A stretch of DNA of 64,000 nt. Source: Flaccisagitta enflata (Eukaryota; Chaetognatha; Sagittoidea; Aphragmophora). Numbering within the stretch: the first letter of the stretch is position 1; each line of letters starts with the position of its first letter. The notes under the pieces were generated by a model, which worked only from the letters and a program-made list of their open reading frames with translations, was not told the origin of the DNA and ran no database searches. The DNA lies in NCBI GenBank assembly GCA_965153355.1, contig OZ231127.1, forward strand, positions 54,374,001 through 54,438,000, written 5' to 3'. Position numbers and translations under genes: made by a program. Of this stretch, positions 32,327 through 43,565 are shown piece after piece.

Positions 32327-32929
32327 CCCATGCCTATGCCATATGCAGTGCGGCTCATGAAAAAAGAGAAAGTCTTCATTATCAAACCAATGCATGGTAT
32401 AGATAACAGTATTGCTTATCATTTGAAGAAAAAAATGATACCTGTATGATTAAAGAAAAGAATGCTGGTCTCGCTTACAAGCTATTGGTAGAGTGAGGTT
32501 TGTGGAAAAACAGCCTTTTCTGGAGGTAGGTATTCAAGTATCTTAATGTCATTTGACAAACTTGATACATAAAATGGAAGTTCCAATTGTTCTTTGTGTT
32601 CTTATGTTTCTTGGTTGCCAAGGAAAGCTAAATTTATATCTTATGGTCCACACTCTAGACATCTCTAGAAAGCCCCCTTCAAAGAACTTCAATAAACCAC
32701 CCTATTCTTAGCATGTCATTTTTCTTGGGGAACATGTGGGCTACTTGAAAAATTGAATGCAAAAAAGTCACGTTGAATCATGACACTTTTTAGGCAAAAA
32801 CGCTATTCCCAACCTTGGTCTGGATACAGATTGTAAGTAAGGAGAATCCGGGATATCTGAAGATTTCAGGGTGTGTTTCCAGTGGCAACAATGATCGCGA
32901 CTATGCTTGTTGATTGCAAGAACAAATTT
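32327..32929. other. 3' flank of the XK-like gene
   Basis: Contains a lone CAGTGCGGCTCATGAAAAAA at ~32347, related to the end of the 6037 foldback, and CAATAAAC near 32690, a possible weak poly(A) signal. No gene is seen. Confidence 0.4.
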
Positions 32930-33115
32930 TCAGAAATTGCAACCACTGCATGAGGGAGTGAGTGAAGTGAGTGAGAGAGAGAGCCCGTGAATGGAGCAAG
33001 CAAGTAGAGCAGAGGAAAGTGGAGCGCTGTGGAGCTTGTGAGCGGAGTGAGCAGTGTGAGTGAACAAACACAGGGAGTGACCAAGTTAGATACGCCTGTT
33101 GAATATACAATTTTC
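32930..33115. repeat. GAGTGAGTGAAGTGAG-type repeat
   Basis: GGGAGTGAGTGAAGTGAGTGAG..GGAGCGCTGTGGAGC. Reverse complement of the block near 8580-8690. Confidence 0.6.
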
Positions 33116-33149
33116 ATGTTAAGTTGTTCACCAGCCAGCCAAGGATTGC

Positions 33150-33255
33150 ACATGGTTACTGGTCAGTGGATCCCGTTGCCCTACTTAATGTGATCTGGCA
33201 AAGTTACGGGGCAAGACTCAAGAGCAGGACAGTGGCCCCAAAGGGCCCCAAAGGG
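33150..33255. repeat. Foldback-family tail fragment
   Basis: GGTCAGTGGATCCCGTTGCCC, then GGACAGTGGCCCCAAAGGG. Confidence 0.5.
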
Positions 33256-33640
33256 CTGTACCACAGTCTGTCGTGATGGGAAAAAATTCATACTGTTGAA
33301 AGTTTAACATCGCCCGACAAAAGCTATTTCTTATTTTTCTCAAACCCAATTCACTCCAGTAAACCAGGGTAATTGAATCTCAATAGGTACGAGTGCAGAG
33401 AACAATTTTATTCAAGAATTATAATGCGCAAAAGTAAGTCTAGGCTTAATTTGCATAATTTAAAAGTCAGATCTTGAGCTCAATCTCAGCCTATAGTTAA
33501 TTGCGTAATTACGCGCATCAGAGTTACCGTTATATCAAGGAGTAAGACAAGGAAAAAGAGTGAAAATTGGTCAACATTGAAGATCCTAGAAGATCCTGAT
33601 TTTTTTCCCATCACTAATGAATCTGATTGATTGTGTGTAC
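33256..33640. other. Unassigned segment
   Basis: No gene or repeat is recognised. Confidence 0.4.
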
Positions 33641-33915
33641 TGTAGAATACAGAGGGGAAATTTCCTATGCGCTTCTGTCCTTCCTTCTGAATGTATCTTT
33701 GCCCCTCCATAGCCTCTTAAACCAAAACCAAGCCCTCACAGACCTGAAATTATTTCTCTCAGACCTGAAGTCAGTCAGTTTTGGCCATAATTGTGCCCTC
33801 GCAGAACTAACATCAGCATTCTCAGACCTAAATTGACCCCTTTCAGACCACATTTGCCCTCCAAAGCTGGCTTTTGACCCTTAGAAGCCTAATTCCAAAC
33901 TTTCCAGGCCAAATC
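33641..33915. repeat. Diverged foldback-family minisatellite
   Basis: Imperfect ~22-27-bp units around CTCAGACCTGAA; same unit type as 17790-17960. Confidence 0.5.
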
Positions 33916-33920
33916 AAGTA

Positions 33921-34095
33921 CAGTTGAACTCCGCTCTAATTGACCTGCCACTAACAGAATTCCAGCTTTAATGGATGCAAATTTATAGTCCCTTTAATTG
34001 ATTCTCTATATTAACTATATTGGCTCCATCAAAAGTTTGCCTGTAACAGAAGAGATTTCTACTTCCTTGAAATTTAATAGAGTAAGATTAAACTG
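33921..34095. mobile_element. TA-flanked MITE (175 bp)
   Basis: CAGTTGAACTCCGCTCTAAT at the left; right end GAGTAAGATTAAACTG (inverse CAGTTTAATCTTACTC). TA on both sides. Tc1/mariner-like. Confidence 0.65.
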
Positions 34096-34129
34096 TATGA
34101 AATCCTTGTCTTCTTAACTTCATCATGGC

Positions 34130-34250
34130 CCCCTGAAGGCACCTCTATGATTAGGGGCCACTGCCCTGTTGTTGCCCTAAAATTTTGCCAAATCACATTG
34201 AGCAGGGTGACTGGTATCGCTGACCTTGCGCCATCCTTGGAAGACTGCCA
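34130..34250. repeat. Foldback-family tail fragment
   Basis: GGGGCCACTGCCCTGTTG, then GAGCAGGGTGACTGGTATCGCTGACC, diverged from the family tail. Confidence 0.45.
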
Positions 34251-34261
34251 AATCTACAACT

Positions 34262-34492
34262 GTCCAACTTTCACTCTAATTTGGTGGCATTTGACTGATT
34301 TTTTCACGCTCTTTTCAATCGTCACCAATTTCTTTAATGATTTTATGACAAAACCGAAGTAAAAGTAGAAATAGTTGGCTTTCACCCTAATTTGGTGGCA
34401 TTTTACAGATTTTTTCTAGCTCTGTTCAGTCATCGCCATTTTTTTTCTCATGATTTTATGACAGAAATTGAGTAAAAGTAGAAATTGGTGGG
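34262..34492. repeat. ~115-bp tandem duplication
   Basis: Two adjacent copies of CTTTCA.CCTAATTTGGTGGCATTT..GATTTTTTC..GATTTTATGACA..AAGTAAAAGTAGAAAT. Confidence 0.7.
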
Positions 34493-35235
34493 TCAATATC
34501 TTTCTCCTCGCTTTTTGGCATGTTTTCAGCCTGTTTCTGATGTGAAAATTTTTAATCATTTGGCTTAAAAATCTAATTGTATAACTGGCCTCTACAGTCA
34601 CTGAAATCAGTATTCTTTTGGTGGTTTGCTTTCAGAATAGCTACTATCCAGGAATAAATTTCATTTTTTGACAGAAATATTTAAAAAATCAGTTTACTTA
34701 TTGTCAAAGAATATTACATTTCAGTGGTGCTAAGCTGATTGATTAAATGAGGCACCATCCAATTCTATCAATTAAGCTGCAAACGCCAAATCTTAAAGAT
34801 TTTTTGATGTAAATTAATTTGCTTATTAGTAAGCCAAGACTGCCTCAAGCTATCATTAATAATCTCCATTGAATCATTTTCTCATTTTTCAAAATGATAG
34901 TCTTTATTGTTTCCTTTGCGCTTTCTAAATTGTTTAAGCTACAGGACCAGACTGCGCTCATCTTGAAGATTTTTTGAGGAAACTTAATTTGTTTTGTTTT
35001 TAAAGTTTGTAGCTTTACTAGAAGCTGAGATATCTTTGAGCAAGATGGTACCGTGTTTCCCCTTTACTAGTAGATGATTAGTAATGACTCTACATTTCCA
35101 CGTCCAACATTATATATTGTGTTATATGTTTTATGTATTATATATTGTGTGTTGTGTCGTTGGACTTATTCAATTCCAGATCTACTGATCTCCTTCTTCA
35201 TGTCATCACCTGTCTCTGATTTCATTAGACATTTT
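34493..35235. other. Unassigned AT-rich segment
   Basis: No gene is recognised. Confidence 0.4.
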
Positions 35236-35582
35236 CACCCTCAAGGGCGTGTTACACATTACACTAAGGGCGTGTTACACATTACACTCAGGGCGTGTTG
35301 CACATTACACTAAGGGTGTGTTACACATTACACGAAGGGCGTGTTTCACATTACACTAACACGAAGGACTTGTTACACTAAGGACTTGTTACACTAAGGG
35401 TGTGTAACACATTACACTAAGTGCATGTCACACATTACACCAAGGGTGTGTTACACATAACACTAAGGGCTTCTTACACTAAGGACGTGTTACACTAAGG
35501 ATGTGTTACATTAAGAATGTATTACACTAAGGACGTGTTACACTAAGGGCGTGTAACACATTTTCACCACTAAGGGCGTGTT
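35236..35582. repeat. Minisatellite (AAGGGCGTGTTACACATTACACT)n
   Basis: About 15 units of ~23 bp, or of a shorter 16-bp form, built on AAGGGCGTGTTACAC and ACATTACACTAAGG. Confidence 0.85.
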
Positions 35583-35920
35583 TCTAATTATTCATTGGTC
35601 TCATTTGCCTTCATTTCTCATGTCTCTATCATTTCCTCTTCTCAGCCGCCCCATGAGGGAATGAGCAGAGTGAGCTATGCAAGTGCATAAACTGAGCGAT
35701 TTACCAAGTGACCAGTTTTAAAAAGAAATGAACTCTGACGAGTTTCTTTTTTCTTTTCTTTTTACATGTTTTGATGTATCCATGTAACTGGGCACCTTTG
35801 TCTTAGTTTCAAACTGAGTTCACAAACTGAGAAATATATGTATTTCCATCTTTGATCCATCCACTCTTTTTATATCAGCTTGCTAAACAGGATGTGCCAA
35901 AGATTTCACGGCTACTCTTG
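35583..35920. other. Unassigned segment
   Basis: No gene or repeat is recognised. Confidence 0.4.
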
Positions 35921-36328
35921 TACTCGACTCAAAAAAAAAAGCCACACCCTATTTTGAGAAAAAGAATAAGAAAAACAAATGATTTGAACATTTTTTTGTT
36001 GAAGTGATTTGAAAGATTTTCAAATTTTCTTTCATTCTAGACCAATCCCAAATCTGTATCTCAAATGGCTTAGGAGCTAGAGCTTGTCAAAGTTCTCTTC
36101 TAATTTGTAAAAATGCTCATTTTTCAATAGGATTGCAAACTGAAAATAGCAATGCTTTTACTCATTCCTATGCCATTTCTAATCGAATAAAGCTAGAATT
36201 TCCAGAGTGAAGCCAAATGAAAGATCTTTTCAAGAGCTTTCAAACGATCTAAGATTTTAATTAGTTATTTTGAAATTCAATATGACAATTTGCTATCCAA
36301 AAGTGCGGCTATTCTTATGAGTCGAGTA
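35921..36328. mobile_element. TA-flanked foldback element
   Basis: Left end TACTCGACTCAAAAAAAAAA..GCCACAC; right end GTGCGGCTATTCTTATGAGTCGAGTA is the inverse. The central GACCAATCCCAAATCTG is shared with other foldbacks. The arms are diverged. Confidence 0.65.
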
Positions 36329-36333
36329 GTAGT

Positions 36334-36515
36334 TGCCTGCGGGTGGGTAGGGGCAGCAATTGATAACGTCACCAGGGAAGTTGAGCAAGAGCGATGAGCT
36401 GAAAAAGCTAAAAAACGATGGAAACGTTAATGAGGGACCGACCTACCAACCGACTGACCAACCGTCCCACCAACAGACTAAGCGGGTTATAAATATGTGT
36501 ACCACACCACTAGAA
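36334..36515 (-). mobile_element. GTCGCGTG short element, diverged reverse copy
   Basis: GCGGGTGGGTAGGGGCAGCAATTG, then GAGGGACCGACCTACCAACCGAC, then AGACTAAGCGGGTTATAAAT. Confidence 0.6.
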
Positions 36516-37199
36516 AGTACAGTAGATCTCGTCTAGACTCGAGATAACGGGGGCAAGCATTGTAGAAAGACAAATGAAGGCAGGGGAGCGATATTTGGAT
36601 CACAGACTAATCGGCTTCTGAGTCCCGTCCAGTTCAGACGTCCTCTCCTGCTCGAATATTTTCGGGATTTTTTTTTCCCTCTCTCTCTCTCCGTTTTCTC
36701 GGAGCTCACGATCAACAAAGATACTCTTCAATCACATGTCTTTCATTAGCGGCGTAACATCTATAAAAAACAAACTCGTCTTATTATACTTAAAAACATC
36801 TGCTAACATCCATGACGGGGAGTGAATGACAAAAAAATATGGATCAGGCGAACTGAACTATGGATAAAGGCACTAATGATATGAACGAAAACAAGTTATA
36901 ACAATGTGCTCTCCCTGTGGACCCTTCAAAACCACGTGGCCCGGCAACTACGTTACCGTCTCAGGCTAGGGTTGAGGGACCCCTATCCACCTTCAATCCT
37001 ACGTTGGCGTGCGCCAAAACGGATCATGTTACGTCTACAGTACTTTCCGGGTGGCGTTGTCACACCAATCACACTCAACATGAACGTCTGCAGGGAATGA
37101 AAGGTGAGAAAAGATGCCTGATGTTAACTGACATGCTACGCTCCCCATGCAAGTTCTTTTTGCTTTTCCGATTCGCGTTTGTTATTGCTCTTTTACAAC

Positions 37200-38216
37200 A
37201 TGCAAAATTCTCAGGATATAACGGATACACTGAACGATCAAACTAAAGATTTTAGAAATATCTTTCAAATTGATGAAGATGACATGAACAATGAATTACA
37301 ATCTAATCTACCAGATAGTCAATACTTCACTGAAACTGATTACTTAAGCCACTTAACCAATGAAAAACTAAGTGATCAGACTAGTCTAAAGATAATTTCA
37401 CTCAATATTGCAAATATTTTGTCTAAGCTGAGAAGCTTTAAAATCTTTATTCAAAACCTATCTAATGAATCCAATAAACCAAACATAATTGCTGTAACAG
37501 AAACGCATCTACATAACAATCAAAATCATGGTTATACTGAAAACGAACTTCAGAACCTTTTGCCAGGTTACAAGTTCTTCAACACAAACAGGAAAAAGAA
37601 AAAAGGTGGCGGAGTTGGCATTTTTGTTGACACCAGGTTTGCGACTGACGCAAAAGTCGAGTCAAATGGACTTTTTATTGACGAAATTTTTGAGGTAATG
37701 ACATTACGCATACCCTGTGTCTCTTTTGAAAACAACAAAAAAGACTTGATTATACTGACTGTTTACAGACAGCCTGGGAACGGCAATCTGGACAAATTTC
37801 TTGACTCTATCCAAAGATGGCTGACAAAATATGATAAAAGAACTAATGAAATTATTATAATGGGAGACATGAATCTAGACCTTTTAAAATATGACTCTCA
37901 CAAACCGACGTCAGACTATCTTGATGTGATGATGTCTCATTCTCTGCTGCCAATGATAAATAGACCGACTAGAATTAAACACTCTAGTGCAAGCCTTATT
38001 GACCACATATTTTACAAATCTGTTGCAAAGAGAACAGGCATCTTAACAAGCGAAATTGGGGGATCACATGGCTTTACAGATCACTACCCTGTTTTTTGTA
38101 TCCTTAGCATCAACAACGACAGATCCAGACCTAAAAAAACTATACACAAAAAATACTTTACAACTGATGGGCATGAAAAAAGAAGAAAAGCAATGTTGGG
38201 ACGACTTCTTTGCTGA
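37200..38216 (+). CDS. LINE endonuclease (APE-type) domain
   Basis: Starts at ATGCAAAATTCTCAG. APE-type endonuclease motifs appear in order: LKIISLNIANI (first Asn), IIAVTETHL (catalytic Glu region), a GGGVGIFVD block, LTVYRQPG, IIMGDMNLDLL (Asp/Asn) and SLIDHIF, then TDHYPVF, the terminal Asp-His. This enzyme nicks target DNA to prime reverse transcription. The frame runs out at 38216, but homology to the following RT moves to another frame near 38175, in an A-rich run. The full polyprotein is therefore broken by a 1-nt indel, unless it is read by frameshifting. Confidence 0.88.
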   Translation: MQNSQDITDTLNDQTKDFRNIFQIDEDDMNNELQSNLPDSQYFTETDYLSHLTNEKLSDQTSLKIISLNIANILSKLRSFKIFIQNLSNESNKPNIIAVTETHLHNNQNHGYTENELQNLLPGYKFFNTNRKKKKGGGVGIFVDTRFATDAKVESNGLFIDEIFEVMTLRIPCVSFENNKKDLIILTVYRQPGNGNLDKFLDSIQRWLTKYDKRTNEIIIMGDMNLDLLKYDSHKPTSDYLDVMMSHSLLPMINRPTRIKHSSASLIDHIFYKSVAKRTGILTSEIGGSHGFTDHYPVFCILSINNDRSRPKKTIHKKYFTTDGHEKRRKAMLGRLLC

Positions 38217-40344
38217 GAATGACCCTGATATTGCTTACCAACTGTTTCAAGACAAATACTTTTCATTTTACAACAACTCTCTGACAACAAAAACTTTTGA
38301 AGTTAAATGGGATCATTACCCAAGGGAACCTTGGATGACAACCGAAATAATAAGAAAAATGAAAAGACGAGATCGACTATCTAGGCAACCTGGAAGAAGA
38401 GATGACTACAAACTTGTAAGAAACGAGATTGTTGCAAACTGTCGTAAAGCTGAACATGATTACTACAAGAAAAAAGTATCAGAGAATTGGAACAATATAA
38501 AGGAACAATGGAACATCATACGAAGGGCAATGGGTAAAGTTAATGACAAATCAGGCTTTCCATCTGCCTTCTTTCACAATGATACCTGGATGACAGACAA
38601 ACAACAAATATCGAACAACATGAATGCATATTACTCTGCAGTTGGGCCAGATACTAATAAAAGTGTGGGTGAATCCAAAAAGGATCCCTTATTCTTCTTA
38701 TCAAAAAATAAAGAACGTGTAACCCATCAATTATTGACTTGTTGTTTTAATAGGCAGGATGTCATGAACGCTTGCCGGCTTCTTCATCCAAAGACCAGTT
38801 GTGATGCCTATGGGCTTTCTCAAAAGGTTATTCTTGGTGATATGGACATTCTGGCACCAATGTTTGTGCATCTGATCAACTGCTCTCTATCATCTGGTAA
38901 GTGTCCTGATATGAGTAAAATAGCAAGAGTTATTCCCGTCTACAAGAACAAGGGAGAAAACTACCTTTTTACCAATTATAGGCCTATATCTTTGCTCCCA
39001 ATTTTTTCTAAAATTATTGAGAAACTTGTATACAATAAGATATTCCATTTTCTGGTGCGGTACGGAATACTGTTTAAATCACAATATGGGTTTAGAAAGG
39101 GGCACAACACCACACATGCCACTTTAGATTTTCTCAAAACCGTAGAAAATGCAATGAAAGAAAATGAACTCTCAATAGGCGTTTTTTGTGATCTCTCAAA
39201 AGCTTTTGATACTCTAGACCATGAAATTTTACTCATGAAGCTTGATCACTATGGTATAAGAGGAAAATGGTTATCCTGGATACGATCTTACCTCACAAAT
39301 AGGCAGCAATATGTCGATATGGATGGTACCAAAAGCTCGTTGGCCCCAATTCTATTTGGTGTACCACAGGGAAGCATCCTAGGCCCACTATTGTTTTTGA
39401 TATACATTAATGACCTACCCGCAGCTCTGGACAAAGTGATTCCTGTTATGTTTGCTGATGACACTAACCTTGTCATAAGAGGAAAAAATATCAATGAACT
39501 TGTGACAACCTTGAATGCTGAACTTGACAGTTTAAGTGACTACTTCAAGGCCAATAAGCTTAAACTGAACGTGGATAAAACTAAACTTGTCTGCTTTAGA
39601 AAAAAAGGATATGATCTGTCTGAGGGTATTCCTGATGTAATTCTTGATGGCTCAATCTTAGAATGTGAAAAAGACACAACATTTCTAGGAATAACTCTAG
39701 ATGAGCATCTCACATGGGAAAATCACTGTAACAAAGTCGCAAACAAAATGGCTAAAAACACAGGTGTGCTTAATCGAGTCAAAAAAAGCCTTCCTACATG
39801 TTCACTTCTCACTATTTATAACTCTTTGATCTTTTCTCACCTTTGCTATGGACTTGAAGTATGGGGAGCAACCTATGAAAAAAACTTAAAAAGAATAGCT
39901 GGCATACAAAAAAAAGCAATACGAATAATATCTAAATCACATTGGCTTGCACACAGTGAACCCCGCATGAAAAAACTGAAATTACTAAAACTTCCTGAAC
40001 AGCACAGACACCAATGTCTTAGCCTCATGTACAACATGACAAAAGGAATAGGGCCTGACATCTACAACTATCAACAGCATCTCTACACAGAAATCTCAAA
40101 TCATAATCTTAGGTCAGCAAGCCAACATCCAAATAATGTTAAACTTCCGCCTCTTTCCTCAATTGGGAACAAACGCTCTTTCCCTTGTCTTGCACCATCA
40201 TTCTGGAATGACTTACCTGATAATCTTAAACAAATAGACTCGAAAAAACGTTTTAAAAAAGAAACTAAGGAACTCTTGCTACAAAACTACCTTGAAATAT
40301 GTGTATGTACTAACCCTCTCTGCTCTGACAGGAAATTTCATTGA
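38176..40344 (+). CDS. LINE reverse transcriptase domain
   Basis: Continues the endonuclease polyprotein in a different frame. Non-LTR RT motifs: ARVIPVYKNKGE, YRPISLLPIFSKIIEKLV, SQYGFRKGHNTTHATLDFL, GVFCDLSKAFDTLDHEIL (motif A), GVPQGSILGPLLFLIYINDL (motif B) and VMFADDTNLV (motif C, the FADD box). Then come LKLNVDKTK and FLGITLD. The C-terminal region has the usual LINE thumb-like segment and ends at a TGA at 40342. All catalytic aspartates are present. The true start is upstream in the endonuclease frame. Confidence 0.92.
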   Translation, partial: KKEEKQCWDDFFAENDPDIAYQLFQDKYFSFYNNSLTTKTFEVKWDHYPREPWMTTEIIRKMKRRDRLSRQPGRRDDYKLVRNEIVANCRKAEHDYYKKKVSENWNNIKEQWNIIRRAMGKVNDKSGFPSAFFHNDTWMTDKQQISNNMNAYYSAVGPDTNKSVGESKKDPLFFLSKNKERVTHQLLTCCFNRQDVMNACRLLHPKTSCDAYGLSQKVILGDMDILAPMFVHLINCSLSSGKCPDMSKIARVIPVYKNKGENYLFTNYRPISLLPIFSKIIEKLVYNKIFHFLVRYGILFKSQYGFRKGHNTTHATLDFLKTVENAMKENELSIGVFCDLSKAFDTLDHEILLMKLDHYGIRGKWLSWIRSYLTNRQQYVDMDGTKSSLAPILFGVPQGSILGPLLFLIYINDLPAALDKVIPVMFADDTNLVIRGKNINELVTTLNAELDSLSDYFKANKLKLNVDKTKLVCFRKKGYDLSEGIPDVILDGSILECEKDTTFLGITLDEHLTWENHCNKVANKMAKNTGVLNRVKKSLPTCSLLTIYNSLIFSHLCYGLEVWGATYEKNLKRIAGIQKKAIRIISKSHWLAHSEPRMKKLKLLKLPEQHRHQCLSLMYNMTKGIGPDIYNYQQHLYTEISNHNLRSASQHPNNVKLPPLSSIGNKRSFPCLAPSFWNDLPDNLKQIDSKKRFKKETKELLLQNYLEICVCTNPLCSDRKFH

Positions 40345-40629
40345 TTTCCTTTCCCGCTTGTCAATACATTCCCTCTCTCGTCTCTTGTCCTTCTTGTTCT
40401 GTCCCATCATGCTATGTCCGATCCGAACTTGCGTGCCTCTCTCTTTCTGTCTGTCGACTGACCCTGAGTCTTGCCTTCTTCACAATGATTGACCAACCCC
40501 CTCACCCTTTTTTTCACTTCTTAGCCTCAACAGTCAATGCTATAGGCATTCTCCAAACCTGCCATGGGATAGGGTGGCTTGTTAATTCGTCAACTATTAT
40601 TTTAAAATAGATGGTGAAATGCTACAATT

Positions 40630-40995
40630 CTACATCTGCTTTGGCACTGGAACTTGCCAGTGCCGTTTACTAACTTTTAAACTTATTAATATCAAAGATA
40701 AATCATCAATAATTACCTTTGCGTTGCACTAGACCTAGCTAGTGTCGCTTAATTACCTTTAACATTACCATTCAAGATAAACCTCTGAAAAGTCATTTTG
40801 CGATGCACTGGGACTCGCCAGTGTCGTTTACTAATTCAAAACTTTCAGCTGACAAAGAAATACCATTAACAAGTCATTACGCGATGCACTGGGTATAGCC
40901 AGTGTCGTTCACTTACTCCTAAAAACAGCCATCAATGATAAATGTTAATAAGTAATCCCGCAAGAGCACTGTAACTAGGCAGTGTTGTACACCCC
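40630..40995. repeat. ~80-bp tandem repeat with a CACTGG..CCAGTG hairpin in the LINE 3' region
   Basis: Five units, each with a stem such as GCACTGGGACTCGCCAGTGTCG followed by an AT-rich spacer with ATTACC or TCATTA. Hairpins at about 40645, 40727, 40806, 40886 and 40965. Confidence 0.8.
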
Positions 40996-42424
40996 TTTCA
41001 CAAAAAACAATCAATAAGCAATTGCAACTAACTCAATCTGCTTCAATACGCTTCTTCCTTCATCTCTTATTTTAACTCTATCTTTAAATCCACTTGCAAA
41101 TTTAAGATACTTTAGCTTATCTATTGTATGATATCTTAGCTAAAAGCCTTTATCAATGAAAAAGAAAAAGATTGATTTATGCAATTTCAAATTCAGACTG
41201 ACTGACCAAGCGTGGGTGCTAATTAGGGCACTCGTAAACTAAGTAAATACAAAACCCTACTTCTGGCTTGAGCGTGCATTTAAGTTATCTTTGAATAAGA
41301 GACAAAGACTTCTTTATCTTTGTGGTGGATTGGTTTGTATTTGTAAATTTGTGAGTCCATTCCTCCGGGTCCATTCCCCATGTTTCTTTTAAATAGAGTT
41401 TGGTCACCTAAGATCACGAATTCTCTTATCAATGCACGCTCATGCCCTTGTGGTGGGGCATTGCCGCTCAGGTCTCCTCCAGGCTGCTCTGTCTGCCTGT
41501 AGCAGTCTTGTCGTCCTTGCCCCCATTTACAATACCAAGTTCCTGTAAAATAACAAACCTCTCTCCTCCCTTCTCCTAGATTTGCTCTCCCAACAGCCTA
41601 GTTCACTTCCCGACGCCGTTCGTGATATCCGTGTTCCCGTGCCTGCAACTCGCCCACGCCTACAACTCGCATCAGGACAACCTGTAGGCTGTTGGGAGCT
41701 GGATGATGGGACGGAGGAGCTTTTACAAGAAAATCTGATATTGCCTTTCATTGGCTTAGTCCACAATTTGAACCGAACTGTTTCTTATCTGGTTTGCAGC
41801 TTTCAAGCTTCCAACAACAAAAGTGGATTTCCCGTTCGTTTTATAATCACGCTGTTACTGTAATGTTGCCTTTATCCATTCTGTTTTAACAACTCTATAT
41901 AGGATTTTTGGCTTACTTGCAATCCATCTGGAAAGATAACTGATATCAATTGTACTCGCGTAGACTAGATACCCAGAGAAATACATGTATTTCATTTCAT
42001 TTCATTTCATTTAATTCCCCATGATAGCTGGTTGCCATGGAAACACATTTCCATGTATTTTCGCTAAATTATCAATATTTTGAGAGATTTTTTTAAGGAA
42101 CATTGCTTAAAATCAAGTTTGCTACAACTTTCCAAAACAAGATTATGTCTCAGGTTTACCATGCGTTTCAATGCAAAACCAAGAGACAAAAGCTCTGAAA
42201 GCTGAGACATTTGAGACAAAACATGAGACTATGAGACATGCCTGAGACATTGACCCAAAGGTATCAGAATTACATCCCTGATTCCTGTTTCCTTCTATCA
42301 AATTCCCTTTGTCTCATAGTTCCTCAAACCCACTATCTCTTACTGACTGGTTTCACTAAGTTTACAATTCTCTTTGTCTCATCAAAGCTCTTCTTTTACC
42401 GTTTTCACCAGGTCCTATAACATC

Positions 42425-43445
42425 TCACATTCATTGTGTCTCAATACATATTATACTCACCGTGTCTCATAAAGTCTCGCAGTTCCATATATCATGTTAC
42501 ACATTGACAATGTCTCAGGACAATTTTCTTTGTCTCAGAGCTCTTCTTTTACAGTTTTTATTAAATCCTATAACACCTCACATTCACCATGTCTCATTAC
42601 ATATCATACTCACTGTGTCTCATAAGGTCACCCACTTCCATGTATCAAGTCATACATTCATAGTGTCTCAGAACAATTCTCTTTGTCTCATCCAAGCTGT
42701 TCTTTTACCGTTTTTACTAGGTCACATAACATCTCACATCATGTCTCATTACATATCATACTTACTGCGTCTCATGAGGTCTCGCATTTCTTTATATCAT
42801 GTCACACATTCACAGTTTACTATGTCTCATGTCTCATTTTTACTTTATCTCAGGTCTCATATGCACTATGTCTCGGGTATCATATTCACTGTATCTCTTG
42901 TCTCATGTCATGTCTCATATGTCTCATTCACTATATCTCATCTCTCTTATTTACTATGTCTCATCTCATGTCATATCATGTCTAATATGTCTCATTTACT
43001 ATATCTCATCTCTCATATTTACTATGTCTCATCTCTCTGTTTTACTATGTCTCTCATATCTACTATGTCTCAAGTCTCATATTCACTGTATCTCAGGTCT
43101 CATATGCACTATGTCTCAGGTATCATATTCACTGTATCTCTTGTCTCATATCATGTCCTGTCTCATATGTCTCATCCATTATATCTCATCTCTCATATTA
43201 ACTATGTCTCATGTCATATCATGTTTCATATGTCTCATTCACTATGTCTCATGTCTCATATTCACTTTGTCTCATACTACCTACTATACTTACATGGTGT
43301 CATACTACTTGTCATATTCACTTTGTCTCATAATACTTGATATATTCACTATATTGCATAATACTTGTCATATTCACTTTGTCTCATTCTACTTGATATA
43401 TTCACTATGTCTCATACTACTTGTCAAATTCACTTTGTCTCATAC
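42425..43445. repeat. GTCTCAT-based degenerate satellite
   Basis: Dense ATTCACTATGTCTCATGTCTCATATTCAC-type words with variable spacing. Confidence 0.85.
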
Positions 43446-43472
43446 TAGTTATATGCACTGTCTTATGCTATA

Positions 43473-43565
43473 CAGTAACACCCCACTATAACAGACCCAA
43501 AAGTGATATAAATCTGACTATATTAGATAAAAACTCTATGACCTTTCATTTTCAAGGTTTCACTG
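43473..43565. mobile_element. 93-bp TA MITE, copy 1
   Basis: CAGTAACACCCCACTATAAC .. GGTTTCACTG, with TA on each side. Further copies at 43870-43962, 44272-44364 and 44674-44766 within the tandem units. Confidence 0.75.

Larger units (their letters stand above)
36612..42014 (+). mobile_element. Non-LTR retrotransposon (LINE), near full length
   Basis: A 5.4 kb element with a ~590-bp 5' leader, an APE-type endonuclease, a reverse transcriptase, a long 3' untranslated region and a terminal (ATTTC)n run at 41990-42012. Microsatellite 3' ends are typical of CR1/L2-like LINEs, and the RT motifs fit the jockey/CR1 part of the tree; I cannot place it further. No ORF1 with recognisable motifs is seen upstream. 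It sits inside a palindromic MITE. Confidence 0.85.

Noticed and set aside
35236-35582. Possible CRISPR-like array
   Set aside because: The repeats are adjacent with no unique spacers, and the genome is eukaryotic. It is a plain minisatellite.
36906-37246. Possible LINE ORF1
   Set aside because: The two short overlapping frames have no zinc knuckle, coiled coil or esterase motif. I treat the region as leader sequence.
41582-41863. 93-codon frame in the LINE 3' region
   Set aside because: It starts at a non-ATG codon, has no domain, and the segment also has an inverted CCCAACAGCCTA / TAGGCTGTTGGG pair, which suggests a structured non-coding sequence.
42462-43491. Open frames of up to 292 codons rich in Ser, His, Tyr and Leu
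   Set aside because: They follow from degenerate GTCTCA-type repeats. Overlapping frames show the same pattern and no family resemblance.
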